DNA of 64,000 nt from Parvimonas sp000223315 (GCA_050262155.1 CP189843.1:124001-188000); one strand, 5' to 3'. Shown: positions 1-8,585, counted from the first letter of the stretch. Made by a program: numbers and translations. The notes: generated by a model from the letters alone, not told the origin.

Positions 1-763
1 TATAATCTTCTGTCAATTTTAAAAGTTTATGATCAACTTCCTTAATATTTTTATAATCTTTATCTACAATTTTTATTTCAATATTCTTTTCGTTTTGTAA
101 CAAATCTAAAATATCAAGACCGCGTCTGCCTCTTTGTCTTCTGTTTGGATCTTCAGAATCGGCAATATATTGCAATTCTTTAACCATAAACATCGGAATT
201 ATAATTGGTCCTTCTACAAAACCTGTTTTTACTATATCGTAAATTCTTCCGTCAATAATAACAGAAGTATCTAATATTTTAGGGCAAGAATGCCCTTTTT
301 TGTTGGATTTTTCTTTTGAAAAAATTTTGAATTTCAAGATTTCTTCTTTTTTATCTACTGCAATTTTAATTCCTACAAATCCGAGTGCAACATATATAAA
401 AATACTAATTGTTGCGCTCAATAAATTTCCGATAACCGGAAATTTTATATTTGAAATAGGTAATGAAATTAAGAAAGCTATAACAAGACCAACTATAAGT
501 CCCAAGATTGCGATAACAAAATCTGAAGTTGGTGTCTTTTGAGCTTTTTTAATCATAACATCAAAATTACCTGTTAGTTTCTTTAAAATTGCGGGGAATA
601 ATAAATAAAAAATAATACCAAAAATAATTGCAAAAACCGAATAAATCGAAACTATAACAGGGTTACTTAAACGTAACTCAAAAACTTGACCAACTCCGTA
701 GGCTAATAAAATCCCAATAAGCCCACCAAAAACAAAGGTCAAGTACCTTAAAACTTTATACAT
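1..763 (-). CDS. PIN/TRAM-domain membrane protein, YacL-like (partial)
   Basis: The gene runs off the left edge; 254 codons are visible from an ATG at 763, preceded by AGGAGGG. The first ~120 residues hold four hydrophobic segments. A PIN-nuclease-like domain begins near residue 161 with the motif LDTSVIIDGR, which supplies the first acidic metal ligand. Family members (B. subtilis YacL) are about 360 residues and end in a TRAM RNA-binding domain, so roughly 110 residues are missing here. It lies 9 nt downstream of the CarD gene on the same strand, the usual carD-yacL arrangement in Firmicutes, and is presumably co-transcribed with it. The role is probably RNA binding or cleavage at the membrane, but the substrate is unknown. 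Confidence 0.85.
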   Translation of the reverse strand, partial: MYKVLRYLTFVFGGLIGILLAYGVGQVFELRLSNPVIVSIYSVFAIIFGIIFYLLFPAILKKLTGNFDVMIKKAQKTPTSDFVIAILGLIVGLVIAFLISLPISNIKFPVIGNLLSATISIFIYVALGFVGIKIAVDKKEEILKFKIFSKEKSNKKGHSCPKILDTSVIIDGRIYDIVKTGFVEGPIIIPMFMVKELQYIADSEDPNRRQRGRRGLDILDLLQNEKNIEIKIVDKDYKNIKEVDHKLLKLTEDY

Positions 764-772
764 ACTTCCCTC

Positions 773-1252
773 CTAATGTTCTATAGAATAATCTATAATT
801 TTATTTATTTTGTTTTTTGGAAAACCACTTACCATTACAAATTCTGAAATCAAAATTCGCTTTGCAAGGTTTAACATGAATAATTCTTTTAGAGAAAGTT
901 TACCCTTTTCGTTTCTAACAGCCAAACCTTTAAAAACATAAGCAATTTCGAAAATATCAGAAGACTTAAGCTTTTGTGTGTTTTCTCTATATCTTTGAAT
1001 CCAATTGTTTGGCATAGGGCATTTCTCATTATTAATATAATTGTAAACTCTATCAAGGGTGTCTTCGTTTACGAGCTCTCTAAATTCAAATTTATCAATA
1101 TCTTTTTCTTTAATAAAAATATGTAAATTTTGCTCAAAAGGGAGTTCTATAACATAAAATCTTTCACAATTATCGCCGAAACTTTTGATTTCTATGCTTT
1201 TAACCAATCCTGCTCCATGCATAGGATAAAATATTTTGTCTCCAACATCCAT
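773..1252 (-). CDS. CarD/CdnL-family transcription factor
   Basis: This 159-residue protein starts with the CarD/TRCF N-terminal RNA-polymerase-interaction fold, recognisable from YPMHGAGLV at residues 9-17. A helical C-terminal half follows and would contact promoter DNA upstream of the -10 element. In the family, CarD stabilises RNAP open complexes, typically at rRNA and ribosomal promoters. The start is supported by TTAGGAG 7 nt upstream. The stop lies 9 nt before the YacL-like gene, so the two form a short operon. Length and fold match CdnL-type proteins. Confidence 0.85.
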   Translation of the reverse strand: MDVGDKIFYPMHGAGLVKSIEIKSFGDNCERFYVIELPFEQNLHIFIKEKDIDKFEFRELVNEDTLDRVYNYINNEKCPMPNNWIQRYRENTQKLKSSDIFEIAYVFKGLAVRNEKGKLSLKELFMLNLAKRILISEFVMVSGFPKNKINKIIDYSIEH

Positions 1253-1352
1253 AGCAAACTCCTAAAATAAAACCCTAACTACATAACAACCTCCAATACT
1301 ATTATACACCAAATTATAAAAAAATTAAAGGATTGTTTAGAACTTAACATTA

Positions 1353-2255
1353 TTAGATTAAGTTTAATAAAAGGAGTAAATTTTCTTTTATTATTTTGTT
1401 ATTTTTTATTATAAGAACAAAGTTTTCATTTAAATTTGAAGATTCTTTAAAGATTTTATTTTCATATTTTGATTTAAAAACTTTAGCTTTTATATTGTTT
1501 TCAATTATTCCACTTTCTAATTCCAAAGTGATTTTTATTTCATCTTTATTGCTTGTAATACTGTAATTGCTTTCGTGAAAATTTATATCTATATTTTTTA
1601 TATTAAAAAGTCTTATTATAAGATAATTTTTTTGAATATAAATTGTTTTTAAAATTCCTTTAAATTTCTTATTATTAATAGTTAAAATTTTGTTTAAAAT
1701 GCTTTCTTTATACTCATAGATATAACTTAAAACTTTAAGGTCAATATAATTATGGTAAATCAGCTTTGACAGTATCTCTTTATCTTTAAGCTCTTGATAC
1801 ATCTTATAAATTTTAGGCATTTCTTGTTGATTAACATGGTCATGAACGTCAAATCCAAGTCTTTTTCCCAAATTAATAGCCTTTAGACTAGGTTCATCTA
1901 GAAAAAAGTTAAGTTTTTGGAATTGTCTATAAATATCTATATTTTGAAAATCAATTTTTAGAATATTGTATTTTTCCATTTTTTTTCTGATAAATGGAAA
2001 GTCAAACCTATCTCCATTGTATGAGATGACTTTTTTTGATTTTAAAAGCTCTTTTACTGTTAAAATCAGCTCTTTTTCTTCTGCTTCGTCTTCAATATAG
2101 TATTGAGAATAGATTAAATCTTTTCCTTTTTTCTCGCAAATTCCGAACATATACATAAAGTCTTTAGTTCTATTAAGACCTGTTGTTTCTATATCAAATA
2201 AAATATAATCTTCAAAATCAGAGTCAGTTTTTTCAATATTTACAACTTTTTTCAT
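1353..2255 (-). CDS. RNase H-like 3'-5' exonuclease domain protein (YprB-like)
   Basis: I place the start at the ATG at 2255 because AAGAAAGGAG sits just upstream; a longer in-frame reading to 2300 has no ribosome site. The ~300-residue product has the DnaQ/RNase H-like exonuclease core. The first acidic motif is FDIETTGL near residue 22, followed by SYNGDRFDFPF (~residue 80) and a later HNYIDLKVL. The C-terminal ~90 residues are rich in Ile/Asn/Lys and unassigned. The likely role is a single-strand nuclease in DNA or RNA maintenance; the substrate is not evident from sequence. Two tRNA genes lie immediately upstream on the same strand. Confidence 0.75.
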   Translation of the reverse strand: MKKVVNIEKTDSDFEDYILFDIETTGLNRTKDFMYMFGICEKKGKDLIYSQYYIEDEAEEKELILTVKELLKSKKVISYNGDRFDFPFIRKKMEKYNILKIDFQNIDIYRQFQKLNFFLDEPSLKAINLGKRLGFDVHDHVNQQEMPKIYKMYQELKDKEILSKLIYHNYIDLKVLSYIYEYKESILNKILTINNKKFKGILKTIYIQKNYLIIRLFNIKNIDINFHESNYSITSNKDEIKITLELESGIIENNIKAKVFKSKYENKIFKESSNLNENFVLIIKNNKIIKENLLLLLNLI

Positions 2256-2336
2256 AACAACTCCTTTCTTAAATTTAAAAAAGAAAAAAAGTAGAGTCAA
2301 AACTCTACTTTTTTAATACTTCTACAGTAATAGAAA

Positions 2337-2420
2337 TGGTGCAGGAAAGAGGACTTGAACCCCCACGTCAATGACACTAGATCCTAAGTCTAGCGCGTCT
2401 GCCAGTTCCGCCATTCCTGC
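2337..2420 (-). tRNA. tRNA-Leu (anticodon UAG)
   Basis: Read on the minus strand this is an 84-nt class II tRNA. It has a GCAGGAA/TTCCTGC acceptor stem, a seven-base anticodon loop CTTAGGA giving anticodon UAG, a variable arm (tgtcattgacg region) and the T-loop GTTCAAGTC. A-CCA is encoded at the 3' end (2337-2340). The UAG anticodon with a long variable arm identifies leucine. Confidence 0.93.
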
Positions 2421-2425
2421 ATATA

Positions 2426-2503
2426 TGGGGTGGATGATGGGATTCGAACCCATGACCTTCAGAGCCACAATCTGACGCCCTAACCAGCTAGGCCACACCC
2501 ACC
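2426..2503 (-). tRNA. tRNA-His (anticodon GUG)
   Basis: Minus-strand cloverleaf with anticodon loop TTGTGGC (anticodon GUG) and T-loop GTTCGAATC. The acceptor stem GTGGGTG pairs with CATCCAC. An encoded extra 5' G (G-1, position 2503) faces discriminator C73 (2429), which is diagnostic for histidine tRNAs. CCA is encoded at 2426-2428. It is 5 nt upstream of the tRNA-Leu and probably co-transcribed. Confidence 0.93.
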
Positions 2504-2586
2504 AAACTTTACATTCATTCTGAATGCCTGTATATTATATCAATTTATAAAAAATTTGTCAATACTTTTTTAAAAATTTTTAATAT

Positions 2587-3087
2587 TTATATACAATGTT
2601 CATCTTTACATTTGTGATTACTATGTACTTCTTTGCTAGAATCTTTAATACATTCCAGCTCTTTTTCTGTGAGTTTTTCTTGACAATTTTTGCAAATACC
2701 TTTTATTTCTAAATGATGACCTGTTACGATAAAATCAGTTTTATGTTCAATATCGTCAATTAAGCTATGTATTGGGCAATGATTTATTGGAATTATTTTT
2801 TTGCATTTTTCACAAATTAAACTGTGGATATGTCCGCTATTTAATTGATAATATGTAGTTCCGTCTATTTCTGCAGTTCTTTTTGCAATATTTTTTTCGC
2901 AAAATTGATTCAATGCTCTATAGATACTTGAAATGCTAAATTTTTCGCCCTTTGTTGAGATAGCATTATAAATATCTTCAGCAGTTGTAGGAACTTCTCT
3001 TTTTTCTAATTCTTTTAGAATTGCTAATCTGTTTTTTGTAATTTTTAAGTCATTATCTTTTAGAATTTTCAAAAAAGCTTTTTTCAT
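2587..3087 (-). CDS. Fur-family metalloregulator (Zur/PerR/Fur type)
   Basis: A 166-residue Fur-family repressor. The N-terminal winged helix (residues 1-80) contains the recognition-helix region SISSIYRALNQF. The dimerisation domain contains HIHSLICEKC, and a later CKNC completes the structural zinc site. After the fold ends (~residue 145) there is an unusual tail with extra His/Cys, ending in a CKDEHC motif. It is transcribed divergently from a metal ABC transporter (3351-4825), which suggests zinc or manganese/iron responsive control of that operon; Zur is my preferred guess. The start is supported by AAAGGAGAG 7 nt upstream. Confidence 0.85.
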   Translation of the reverse strand: MKKAFLKILKDNDLKITKNRLAILKELEKREVPTTAEDIYNAISTKGEKFSISSIYRALNQFCEKNIAKRTAEIDGTTYYQLNSGHIHSLICEKCKKIIPINHCPIHSLIDDIEHKTDFIVTGHHLEIKGICKNCQEKLTEKELECIKDSSKEVHSNHKCKDEHCI

Positions 3088-3103
3088 AAATACTCTCCTT
3101 TGC

Positions 3104-3168
3104 TTGATTTTTAGATGAAATGGGTATATAATACTGTATGTAAATGAGTGCTATTTGCAAATAAGTGC
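3104..3168 (+). promoter_or_regulatory. Promoter and candidate metalloregulator operator of the metal ABC operon
   Basis: TTGATT (3104-3109), a 17-nt spacer and TATAAT (3127-3132) form a good sigma-A promoter reading toward the transporter. Just downstream, near the expected start site, is the palindrome ATTTGCAAAT (3153-3162), flanked by a direct repeat of AGTGCT. It is a plausible binding site for the divergent Fur-family protein, although it does not match the classical B. subtilis Zur or Fur box. Confidence 0.5.
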
Positions 3169-3181
3169 TCTTAAAAGGAGA

Positions 3182-3354
3182 AATTACGAAAAAATCATAA
3201 CTAAAATCATTTCCTTTGCCATTATTATATCACTTTTTTCAGTATGTGGCAAAGCTAATGTAAATAATGAATAGAAAAAAATAAAGAATATATTCAACTT
3301 ATGGAAAAAAATTTAAAAGCCACAGTTGAAGATACAAATAGGAGAATGATTTGA
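3182..3354 (+). pseudogene. Relic of a metal-binding lipoprotein gene (znuA/adcA type)
   Basis: Both ends of a solute-binding lipoprotein gene survive but the middle is gone. An AAGGAG site at 3175-3180 is followed at normal spacing by ACG instead of ATG (3186). Then, one nucleotide out of frame, comes a typical lipoprotein signal peptide: IISFAIIISLFSVCG with a lipobox cysteine, ending in TAG at 3271-3273. In another frame, NKEYIQLMEKNLK with stop at 3352-3354 matches the C-terminal helix typical of ZnuA-like proteins. It overlaps the ATPase gene start in the usual operon manner. About 280 codons are missing. The identification rests on motif and position, not on an alignment. Confidence 0.6.
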
Positions 3355-4022
3355 AAAATATTATTTCAATAAAAAATCTGTCTTTCTCTTACAGTGGAGG
3401 TATTAATGTTTTGGAAAATCTTTCTTTTGATATCAAAGAGAAAGATTTTATAGCTATAATCGGAGCAAATGGTAGTGGGAAATCTACTTTACTCAAATTG
3501 ATTTTAAGGGAGCTTAATCCTTCAAGTGGAGAGATATTTATAGAAGATACGAATATTAAAAATTTTAAAGAATGGAATACAATTGGATATGTTCCACAGA
3601 TAAATGCAAGCAATATACCTAATTTTCCCATAACTGCTATGGAGATTGTAACTTTAAATCTTTACGAAAAAATGGGCTTTTTTAAGTTTTCTAGAAAAAG
3701 CCATATTGAACTAGCAAAGAGGGCATTATCTCAAGTTAATATGCTTGATTTTGCCAATACACCTATAAATAAAATGAGTGGTGGACAACAACAGAGAATT
3801 ATGATTGCAAAATCTTTGATAAATAATCCAAAGATTTTAATTTTTGATGAACCTACAACGGGAATTGACAAGGAAAGTAAAAATCAACTTTTTAAAATTT
3901 TAACTCATCTAAACAGAGTGCATGGAATTACAATTTTACTTGTAACTCACGAGCTTGAGATTATGAAAGATAATTTGACAAAGGTTGTGGAAATAAAAGA
4001 TAAGAAAGTGGTGGTAAGGTAA
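3351..4022 (+). CDS. Metal (Zn/Mn/Fe) ABC transporter ATP-binding protein
   Basis: A 223-residue ABC ATPase of the ZnuC/MntB type. Walker A is GANGSGKST (~residues 37-45), the signature is MSGGQQQRI (~residue 142) and Walker B is ILIFDEP, followed by the H-loop histidine in LVTHE. It starts with TTG at 3351, overlapping the stop of the lipoprotein relic, with GGAG upstream. Its stop overlaps the permease start in TAATG. Together the pair would energise import of a divalent cation. The cognate binding protein is destroyed in cis, so function would need one encoded elsewhere. Confidence 0.9.
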   Translation: MKNIISIKNLSFSYSGGINVLENLSFDIKEKDFIAIIGANGSGKSTLLKLILRELNPSSGEIFIEDTNIKNFKEWNTIGYVPQINASNIPNFPITAMEIVTLNLYEKMGFFKFSRKSHIELAKRALSQVNMLDFANTPINKMSGGQQQRIMIAKSLINNPKILIFDEPTTGIDKESKNQLFKILTHLNRVHGITILLVTHELEIMKDNLTKVVEIKDKKVVVR

Positions 4023-4825
4023 TGTTTCAACTTGAATTTATGAGAAGAGCTTTTTTAGTTGGAATTATGCTATCCATTGTTATACCTTGCATTGGGGTTG
4101 TTATGGTAAATAAGAGAAATTCTATGATAGGAGATGCTCTTTCCCATGTTTCTCTTGCGGGTGTTACAATTGGTCTTATTTTTAGAGTAAATCCGATTAT
4201 TACTGCGATAATTTCCTGTGCGATTGCAAGTTTTTCCATAGAGATTATGAGAAGATATTTTCCGAAAAATTCGGATATATCAACAGCAATAATGATGAGT
4301 TTAGGAATTGGACTTGCTGCAGTTCTTTCTGATTTCGTAAAGGGGGCAGCCAATTTTAACAGTTTTTTATTTGGGAGTATTGTGGCTATAAGTGATTTTG
4401 AAGTTATTTTAGTTACATTGGTATTTTTTATTGTAATAACAGTTTTCACAGTGCTTTACAAGGCTTTATTATATGTTTCTTTTGATGAAGTCGGAGCAAG
4501 ACTTGCAGGAATTAAAGTTCAAACTGTAAATATAATTTTTACATTTTTAATTTCTCTTTCTATTTCTATCGCTTCAAGAACTGTTGGAGTTTTAATGGTT
4601 TCTTCTCTTATGGTTGTTCCTGTAGCCTGTGCTTTAAGAGTTTCAAAATCTTATTTTCAAACTGTTATTTACTCTATATTATTTGGAATGACTTTTACAA
4701 TAGCAGGAATTGTAATTTCATTTTATCAAGGATTAAAACCCGGCGGAACAATGGTATTAACCGGAATTGCCGTGCTTTTTATAATAGTAATTTTTCAAAA
4801 TTTAAGAAAGCTATTAAAAATTTAA
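4022..4825 (+). CDS. Metal ABC transporter permease (ZnuB/MntC family)
   Basis: A 267-residue polytopic protein with about eight hydrophobic segments and the family-typical N-terminal region GDALSHVSLAGV (~residues 36-47). It overlaps the ATPase by one base (TAATG), so translation is coupled. It forms the membrane channel of the cation importer. Substrate specificity (Zn versus Mn/Fe) cannot be read from the permease; the divergent Fur-family regulator points to a metal of that group. Confidence 0.9.
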   Translation: MFQLEFMRRAFLVGIMLSIVIPCIGVVMVNKRNSMIGDALSHVSLAGVTIGLIFRVNPIITAIISCAIASFSIEIMRRYFPKNSDISTAIMMSLGIGLAAVLSDFVKGAANFNSFLFGSIVAISDFEVILVTLVFFIVITVFTVLYKALLYVSFDEVGARLAGIKVQTVNIIFTFLISLSISIASRTVGVLMVSSLMVVPVACALRVSKSYFQTVIYSILFGMTFTIAGIVISFYQGLKPGGTMVLTGIAVLFIIVIFQNLRKLLKI

Positions 4826-4922
4826 AGAAAATCATATTGGTTTTCTTTTTTCTTGCACTATTTTTATAACTTAATTTGTGGTAAAATATAGTTGTGTTAA
4901 AATTAATTTATGGAGAGATAAT

Positions 4923-5909
4923 ATGATTTTTGTTGAAAATAAAAATTTTGATCCTGCATTAAATCATGCAATCGAGCTTTATCTAATGGAAAATTATGAT
5001 GAAGATATTTTTATGCTTTGGAGAAATAGACCTTGTATTTTGATTGGAAGATATCAAAATATTGATTTGGAAGTAAATTTAGATTTTACAAATGCAAATA
5101 ATATGGATGTAATTAGAAGATTATCCGGTGGTGGTGCAATATATTGTGATACGGAAAATATGCAATATAGTTTTATAACTAAAAAAACCGGAGATGATGT
5201 AGATTCTTCTTTTAAAAAATTTGCAAAGCCTGTTGTTAATTTCTTGAAATCTTTGGGACTTAATGCAGAGTTTACAGGAAGAAATGATATTCAAATAGAC
5301 GGAGCAAAGGTAAGTGGGAATGCTCAATATCAAAATAAAGAAAAGATTTTACATCATGGAACTTTTTTGTTTAAAGCAAATCTGTATAATTTAACTAATT
5401 CTTTAAAATCGAGAGATATAAAATTTAAAGGTAAAGCTGTTCAATCGGTAAGATCCAGAGTTGGATTTATAGGCGATATGATTGAATTGAATGTTGAAAA
5501 TTTTATGGATAAAGCGATAGAATATATAAAAGAAGAATACAAAATTACAGGTACTACGATTTTAACTGAAGAAGAGATGGAAAAAATCTATGAAATTAGA
5601 GATTCTCTTTTTGCTACAAAAGATTGGAATTATGGAAATGGCTCTTTAAAAAAGAACAGAAAAGCCGAAAAATATTCCTGTGGAGTTGTAGAAATTGGAC
5701 TTGATATTGAAAATGGACGGATTAAAGACATTTCAATTGAAGGGGATTTCTTCAGTGAATTGGGTATAGATAAATTGTGTAGTATATTAAGAGGAGTTCA
5801 ATGTTCTAAAGAGTCAATTGAAGAAGCCCTTAAAGATATTGAGCTTGACAGATATATTAAGTCAATGGATAAAGAAGTCTTTATTGATGATATAATTAAA
5901 TTGTTTTAA
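4923..5909 (+). CDS. lplA: Lipoate-protein ligase A
   Basis: A 328-residue enzyme that activates lipoate with ATP and transfers it to lipoyl-domain lysines (GcvH, E2 subunits). Family landmarks are RRLSGGGAIYCD (~residues 68-79, lipoate pocket), KVSGNAQYQ (~130-138, catalytic lysine) and HHGTFLF. The length includes the C-terminal accessory domain. I choose ATG 4923 because of GGAGA 7 nt upstream; a longer reading from 4878 lacks such a site. A TGGTAAAAT extended -10 element lies at ~4879-4887. The gene is 10 nt upstream of lipA, and the two form a lipoylation operon combining salvage and synthesis. Confidence 0.93.
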   Translation: MIFVENKNFDPALNHAIELYLMENYDEDIFMLWRNRPCILIGRYQNIDLEVNLDFTNANNMDVIRRLSGGGAIYCDTENMQYSFITKKTGDDVDSSFKKFAKPVVNFLKSLGLNAEFTGRNDIQIDGAKVSGNAQYQNKEKILHHGTFLFKANLYNLTNSLKSRDIKFKGKAVQSVRSRVGFIGDMIELNVENFMDKAIEYIKEEYKITGTTILTEEEMEKIYEIRDSLFATKDWNYGNGSLKKNRKAEKYSCGVVEIGLDIENGRIKDISIEGDFFSELGIDKLCSILRGVQCSKESIEEALKDIELDRYIKSMDKEVFIDDIIKLF

Positions 5910-5919
5910 GAGGTGTAAT

Positions 5920-6774
5920 ATGCTAAGAAAAAAAGCAGAAATAATGAGAAAACCTGAATGGTTAAAACTAAAAATTCAGGGAGACAAGAATACAACTGAT
6001 GTTGAAAGTATGGTTGAAGGTTTAAACTTACATACTGTTTGTCATGAAGCAAATTGTCCTAATAAGATGGAATGTTATTCAAGAAGGACTGCGACTTTCA
6101 TGATTTTAGGGAGAAATTGTACGAGAAATTGTACTTTTTGCAACGTAACAAGACATACTCCGGATCCTGTGGATTTGAATGAACCTGAAAATCTTGCTAA
6201 AGCTGTTCAAATTTTAGGATTAAAACATGCTGTAGTAACATCAGTAACAAGAGATGATTTACCGGATGAAGGAGCAAATCAATTTGCAGAAGTTGTAAGA
6301 CAATGTAGAAAGTATAATCCTGAAACTACAATAGAACTTTTAATTCCGGATATGTCAGGAAGAAAAGAATTAATGGATATTATCTATGAAACAAAACCTG
6401 ATGTTTTAAACCACAATGTTGAAACAATTCCGGCGTTTTATCCAAAGGTAAGACCTGCTGCAAACTTTCAAAGAAGTTTAGAGGTTTTAAAATATGCAAA
6501 GGAATGTGGACTTAAAACAAAATCAGGACTTATGGTAGGTTTTGGAGAAACGGAAGAACAAGTTGTTGAAGTTTTCAAGGCTCTTAGAGATGTAGGATGC
6601 GATATGGTAACTGTGGGACAATATTTACAACCTACAAAATTCCATATTGCCGTTAAAGAATATGTACATCCTCAACAATTTGATAGATATAGAGATATAG
6701 CTTTTAAGATGGGATTTTTAAGAGTAAATTCAGGTCCGTTGGTAAGAAGTTCATATCACGCAGAAGCACTTTAA
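5920..6774 (+). CDS. lipA: Lipoyl synthase
   Basis: A 284-residue radical-SAM enzyme inserting two sulfurs into octanoyl groups on carrier proteins. It carries the N-terminal auxiliary-cluster motif CHEANCPNKMEC (residues ~41-52), the radical-SAM motif CTRNCTFC (~67-74) and the conserved C-terminal RSSYHA that donates the serine ligand to the auxiliary cluster. The start has an AAGAGGTG site. It is 10 nt after lplA and is followed by a terminator at 6781-6815. Confidence 0.95.
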   Translation: MLRKKAEIMRKPEWLKLKIQGDKNTTDVESMVEGLNLHTVCHEANCPNKMECYSRRTATFMILGRNCTRNCTFCNVTRHTPDPVDLNEPENLAKAVQILGLKHAVVTSVTRDDLPDEGANQFAEVVRQCRKYNPETTIELLIPDMSGRKELMDIIYETKPDVLNHNVETIPAFYPKVRPAANFQRSLEVLKYAKECGLKTKSGLMVGFGETEEQVVEVFKALRDVGCDMVTVGQYLQPTKFHIAVKEYVHPQQFDRYRDIAFKMGFLRVNSGPLVRSSYHAEAL

Positions 6775-6780
6775 TTATAG

Positions 6781-6815
6781 AACTCATTTTTACAATTGTG
6801 AAAATGAGTTTTTTA
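6781..6815 (+). terminator. Rho-independent terminator after lipA
   Basis: Stem AACTCATTTT/AAAATGAGTT with a 10-nt loop, followed by a T run. Confidence 0.85.
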
Positions 6816-6967
6816 ATATAAAAGAACAAGTGTAGTATATACTTTATATATTAAAACGAAGAAAATATCGTGAAATGGTGGGGTTGTTTTTGTAAAACAA
6901 CCAAGACACTATATTTATTAAATAATTTGTGGTAAAATAAATGTAACTTGTGACTATGAGGTGTTTT

Positions 6968-7897
6968 ATGAAAGAGTTTTATATTAATTCAAGTATTGAT
7001 GACAAAAGCTTATATTGTGTCGATTTTTCGGAAAATTTAAAAAACCCTAATTTAATTGTGCAAATTTGTCACGGAATGGAAGAACATATAAGAAGATATA
7101 AAGACTTTGCTCAATTTTTGGAAAAACAGGGAATTAGAGTCTTTGGAATGGACAATAGAGGACATGGAAAAACTTGTGAAGATGAAGGACTAAAAGGGCA
7201 TATTGCAGATGAAGATGGATATATCAAATTGGTTGAAGATGTTCATGACCTTAATAAATATATTAAAAAAGAATTTCCGGATAAACAAATTGTAATATTT
7301 GGACATAGTATGGGTTCGCTTATCGTTAGAAATTTTTTGAATAAATATTCTGATTGTGTAGATGGAGCGATTATTTGTGGAACTACTGAACTTTGTGGTA
7401 TAAAACATAGAATAGGAATATTATTAGCTAAAGTTTTGAGTGGAAAAAACGGGACTAAAAAGAGTGCTTTTATAAACAAACTTGCCTTTAAAGGATATAA
7501 TTCCAGAATAAAAAATAAAAGTACCGATTTCGATTGGCTTACAAGAGATGAAAAAGCGGTTGAAGATTATATTTTAGATAAAGATTGTGGATTTTTATGT
7601 ACAAATACTTTCTATTTGGATTTGTTAACCTTGATAAAAGAGATGTCTTATAAAAAGAATGTTGAAAATATAAATAAAGATTTACCTATTCTTTTTATTT
7701 CCGGAAAAGCTGATCCGGTAGGAGATTATGGTAAAGGTGTTTTAGAAAGTTATAGATTGTACAAAAAAGTTGGAATGAAAAATGTAAAAATAAAACTCTA
7801 TGCACAAATGAGACATGAAATCTTAAATGAAATTGGAAAAGAGAAGGTATATCTTGATATCTATAAATTTTTAGAAAGTATATATGAAAATAACTAA
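6968..7897 (+). CDS. Alpha/beta hydrolase, monoacylglycerol lipase/lysophospholipase type
   Basis: A 309-residue cytosolic alpha/beta hydrolase. The nucleophile elbow is GHSMG (~residues 112-116). An oxyanion-region QICHGMEEH occurs near residue 30. The acid and base are plausibly in SGKADPVG (~245) and MRHEILNE (~280). This layout matches the serine aminopeptidase S33/lysophospholipase (PldB/YtpA) group. The start at 6968 is preferred because GAGGTG lies upstream. An extended -10 (TGGTAAAAT) at ~6929-6937 suggests its own promoter. The natural substrate is unknown. Confidence 0.85.
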   Translation: MKEFYINSSIDDKSLYCVDFSENLKNPNLIVQICHGMEEHIRRYKDFAQFLEKQGIRVFGMDNRGHGKTCEDEGLKGHIADEDGYIKLVEDVHDLNKYIKKEFPDKQIVIFGHSMGSLIVRNFLNKYSDCVDGAIICGTTELCGIKHRIGILLAKVLSGKNGTKKSAFINKLAFKGYNSRIKNKSTDFDWLTRDEKAVEDYILDKDCGFLCTNTFYLDLLTLIKEMSYKKNVENINKDLPILFISGKADPVGDYGKGVLESYRLYKKVGMKNVKIKLYAQMRHEILNEIGKEKVYLDIYKFLESIYENN

Positions 7898-7905
7898 GAG
7901 CGAAC

Positions 7906-7944
7906 AAAGAGGAGTTATATTAAAAGTTACTCCTCTTTGATTTT
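7906..7944 (+). terminator. Terminator after the hydrolase gene
   Basis: A 10-bp stem AAAGAGGAGT/ACTCCTCTTT followed by a modest T-rich tail. Confidence 0.6.
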
Positions 7945-7970
7945 AACTGCTATTTATTGGAGGTAAATCG

Positions 7971-8585
7971 TTGAAAAAAAGACCGGAGTTTCAAGAAATT
8001 AAAACTTTTGAAGAATTTTGTAAGTATTATTGGTATCGTGAAGAACTTTCTCAAATATGTAAATTACTAGGTTTAGAATATAGAGGAACGAAGCAAGAAC
8101 TCAATTGTACTATTGAGGAGTATTTTAAAGGAAATTTGATAAAAAAGTTAAAAAGAAAAAAAGAAAATAAACAAGTAGAGAATATCACTTTAGATACGCC
8201 ATTACTTGAGTGCGGTTTTTCCTTTAATACAAAGTTTAGAGAATACTTTTCTAGCTTAACAGGAATTTCACCATTTAAATTTAATGCTGATATGGCGACA
8301 TCTTGGAGAAAAGTAAAAAAAGATAAAGATTTGAATTTTACAATTAAGGATATGCTAAATGTGTATTATGGAAAATCTGATTATGCAAAGTATGATAATT
8401 CAGTTTGTGAATGGAATCAATTTTTAAAAGACTTTTGCTCAGATAAATCTAGTTTAGACTATTCGAATAAGTTAAAAGTTGCTTCTATTCTTTGGAAAGA
8501 GGCTAAAGATTCAAAAAACGAAAAAAAATATTCGAGAGAATTGTTGGATAAGTATTCTCGTAAAGTAAAGGAATATCGAAAATAA
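7971..8585 (+). CDS. SAP-domain protein of unknown function
   Basis: A 204-residue protein starting at TTG 7971 with GGAGG 8 nt upstream. The N-terminal ~55 residues resemble a SAP-type helix-extension-helix nucleic-acid-binding motif (FEEFCKYYWYREELSQICK, then LGLEYRGTKQEL). A basic Lys-rich linker follows at ~55-65. The C-terminal ~120 residues (around FTIKDMLNVYYGKSDY) resemble a conserved domain of unknown function often paired with SAP. The charge pattern suggests nucleic-acid binding; no catalytic residues are evident. Confidence 0.6.
   Translation: MKKRPEFQEIKTFEEFCKYYWYREELSQICKLLGLEYRGTKQELNCTIEEYFKGNLIKKLKRKKENKQVENITLDTPLLECGFSFNTKFREYFSSLTGISPFKFNADMATSWRKVKKDKDLNFTIKDMLNVYYGKSDYAKYDNSVCEWNQFLKDFCSDKSSLDYSNKLKVASILWKEAKDSKNEKKYSRELLDKYSRKVKEYRK

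Noticed and set aside
4027..4449. Long reading frame antisense to the metal permease gene
   Set aside because: It is a codon-bias shadow of a hydrophobic gene, without a ribosome site or recognisable domain; the same applies to the other opposite-strand frames inside clear genes.
6880..6925. Hairpin GGTTGTTTT/AAAACAACC before the hydrolase gene as a riboswitch or terminator
   Set aside because: There is no T run and no recognisable aptamer; it may only be a local structure.
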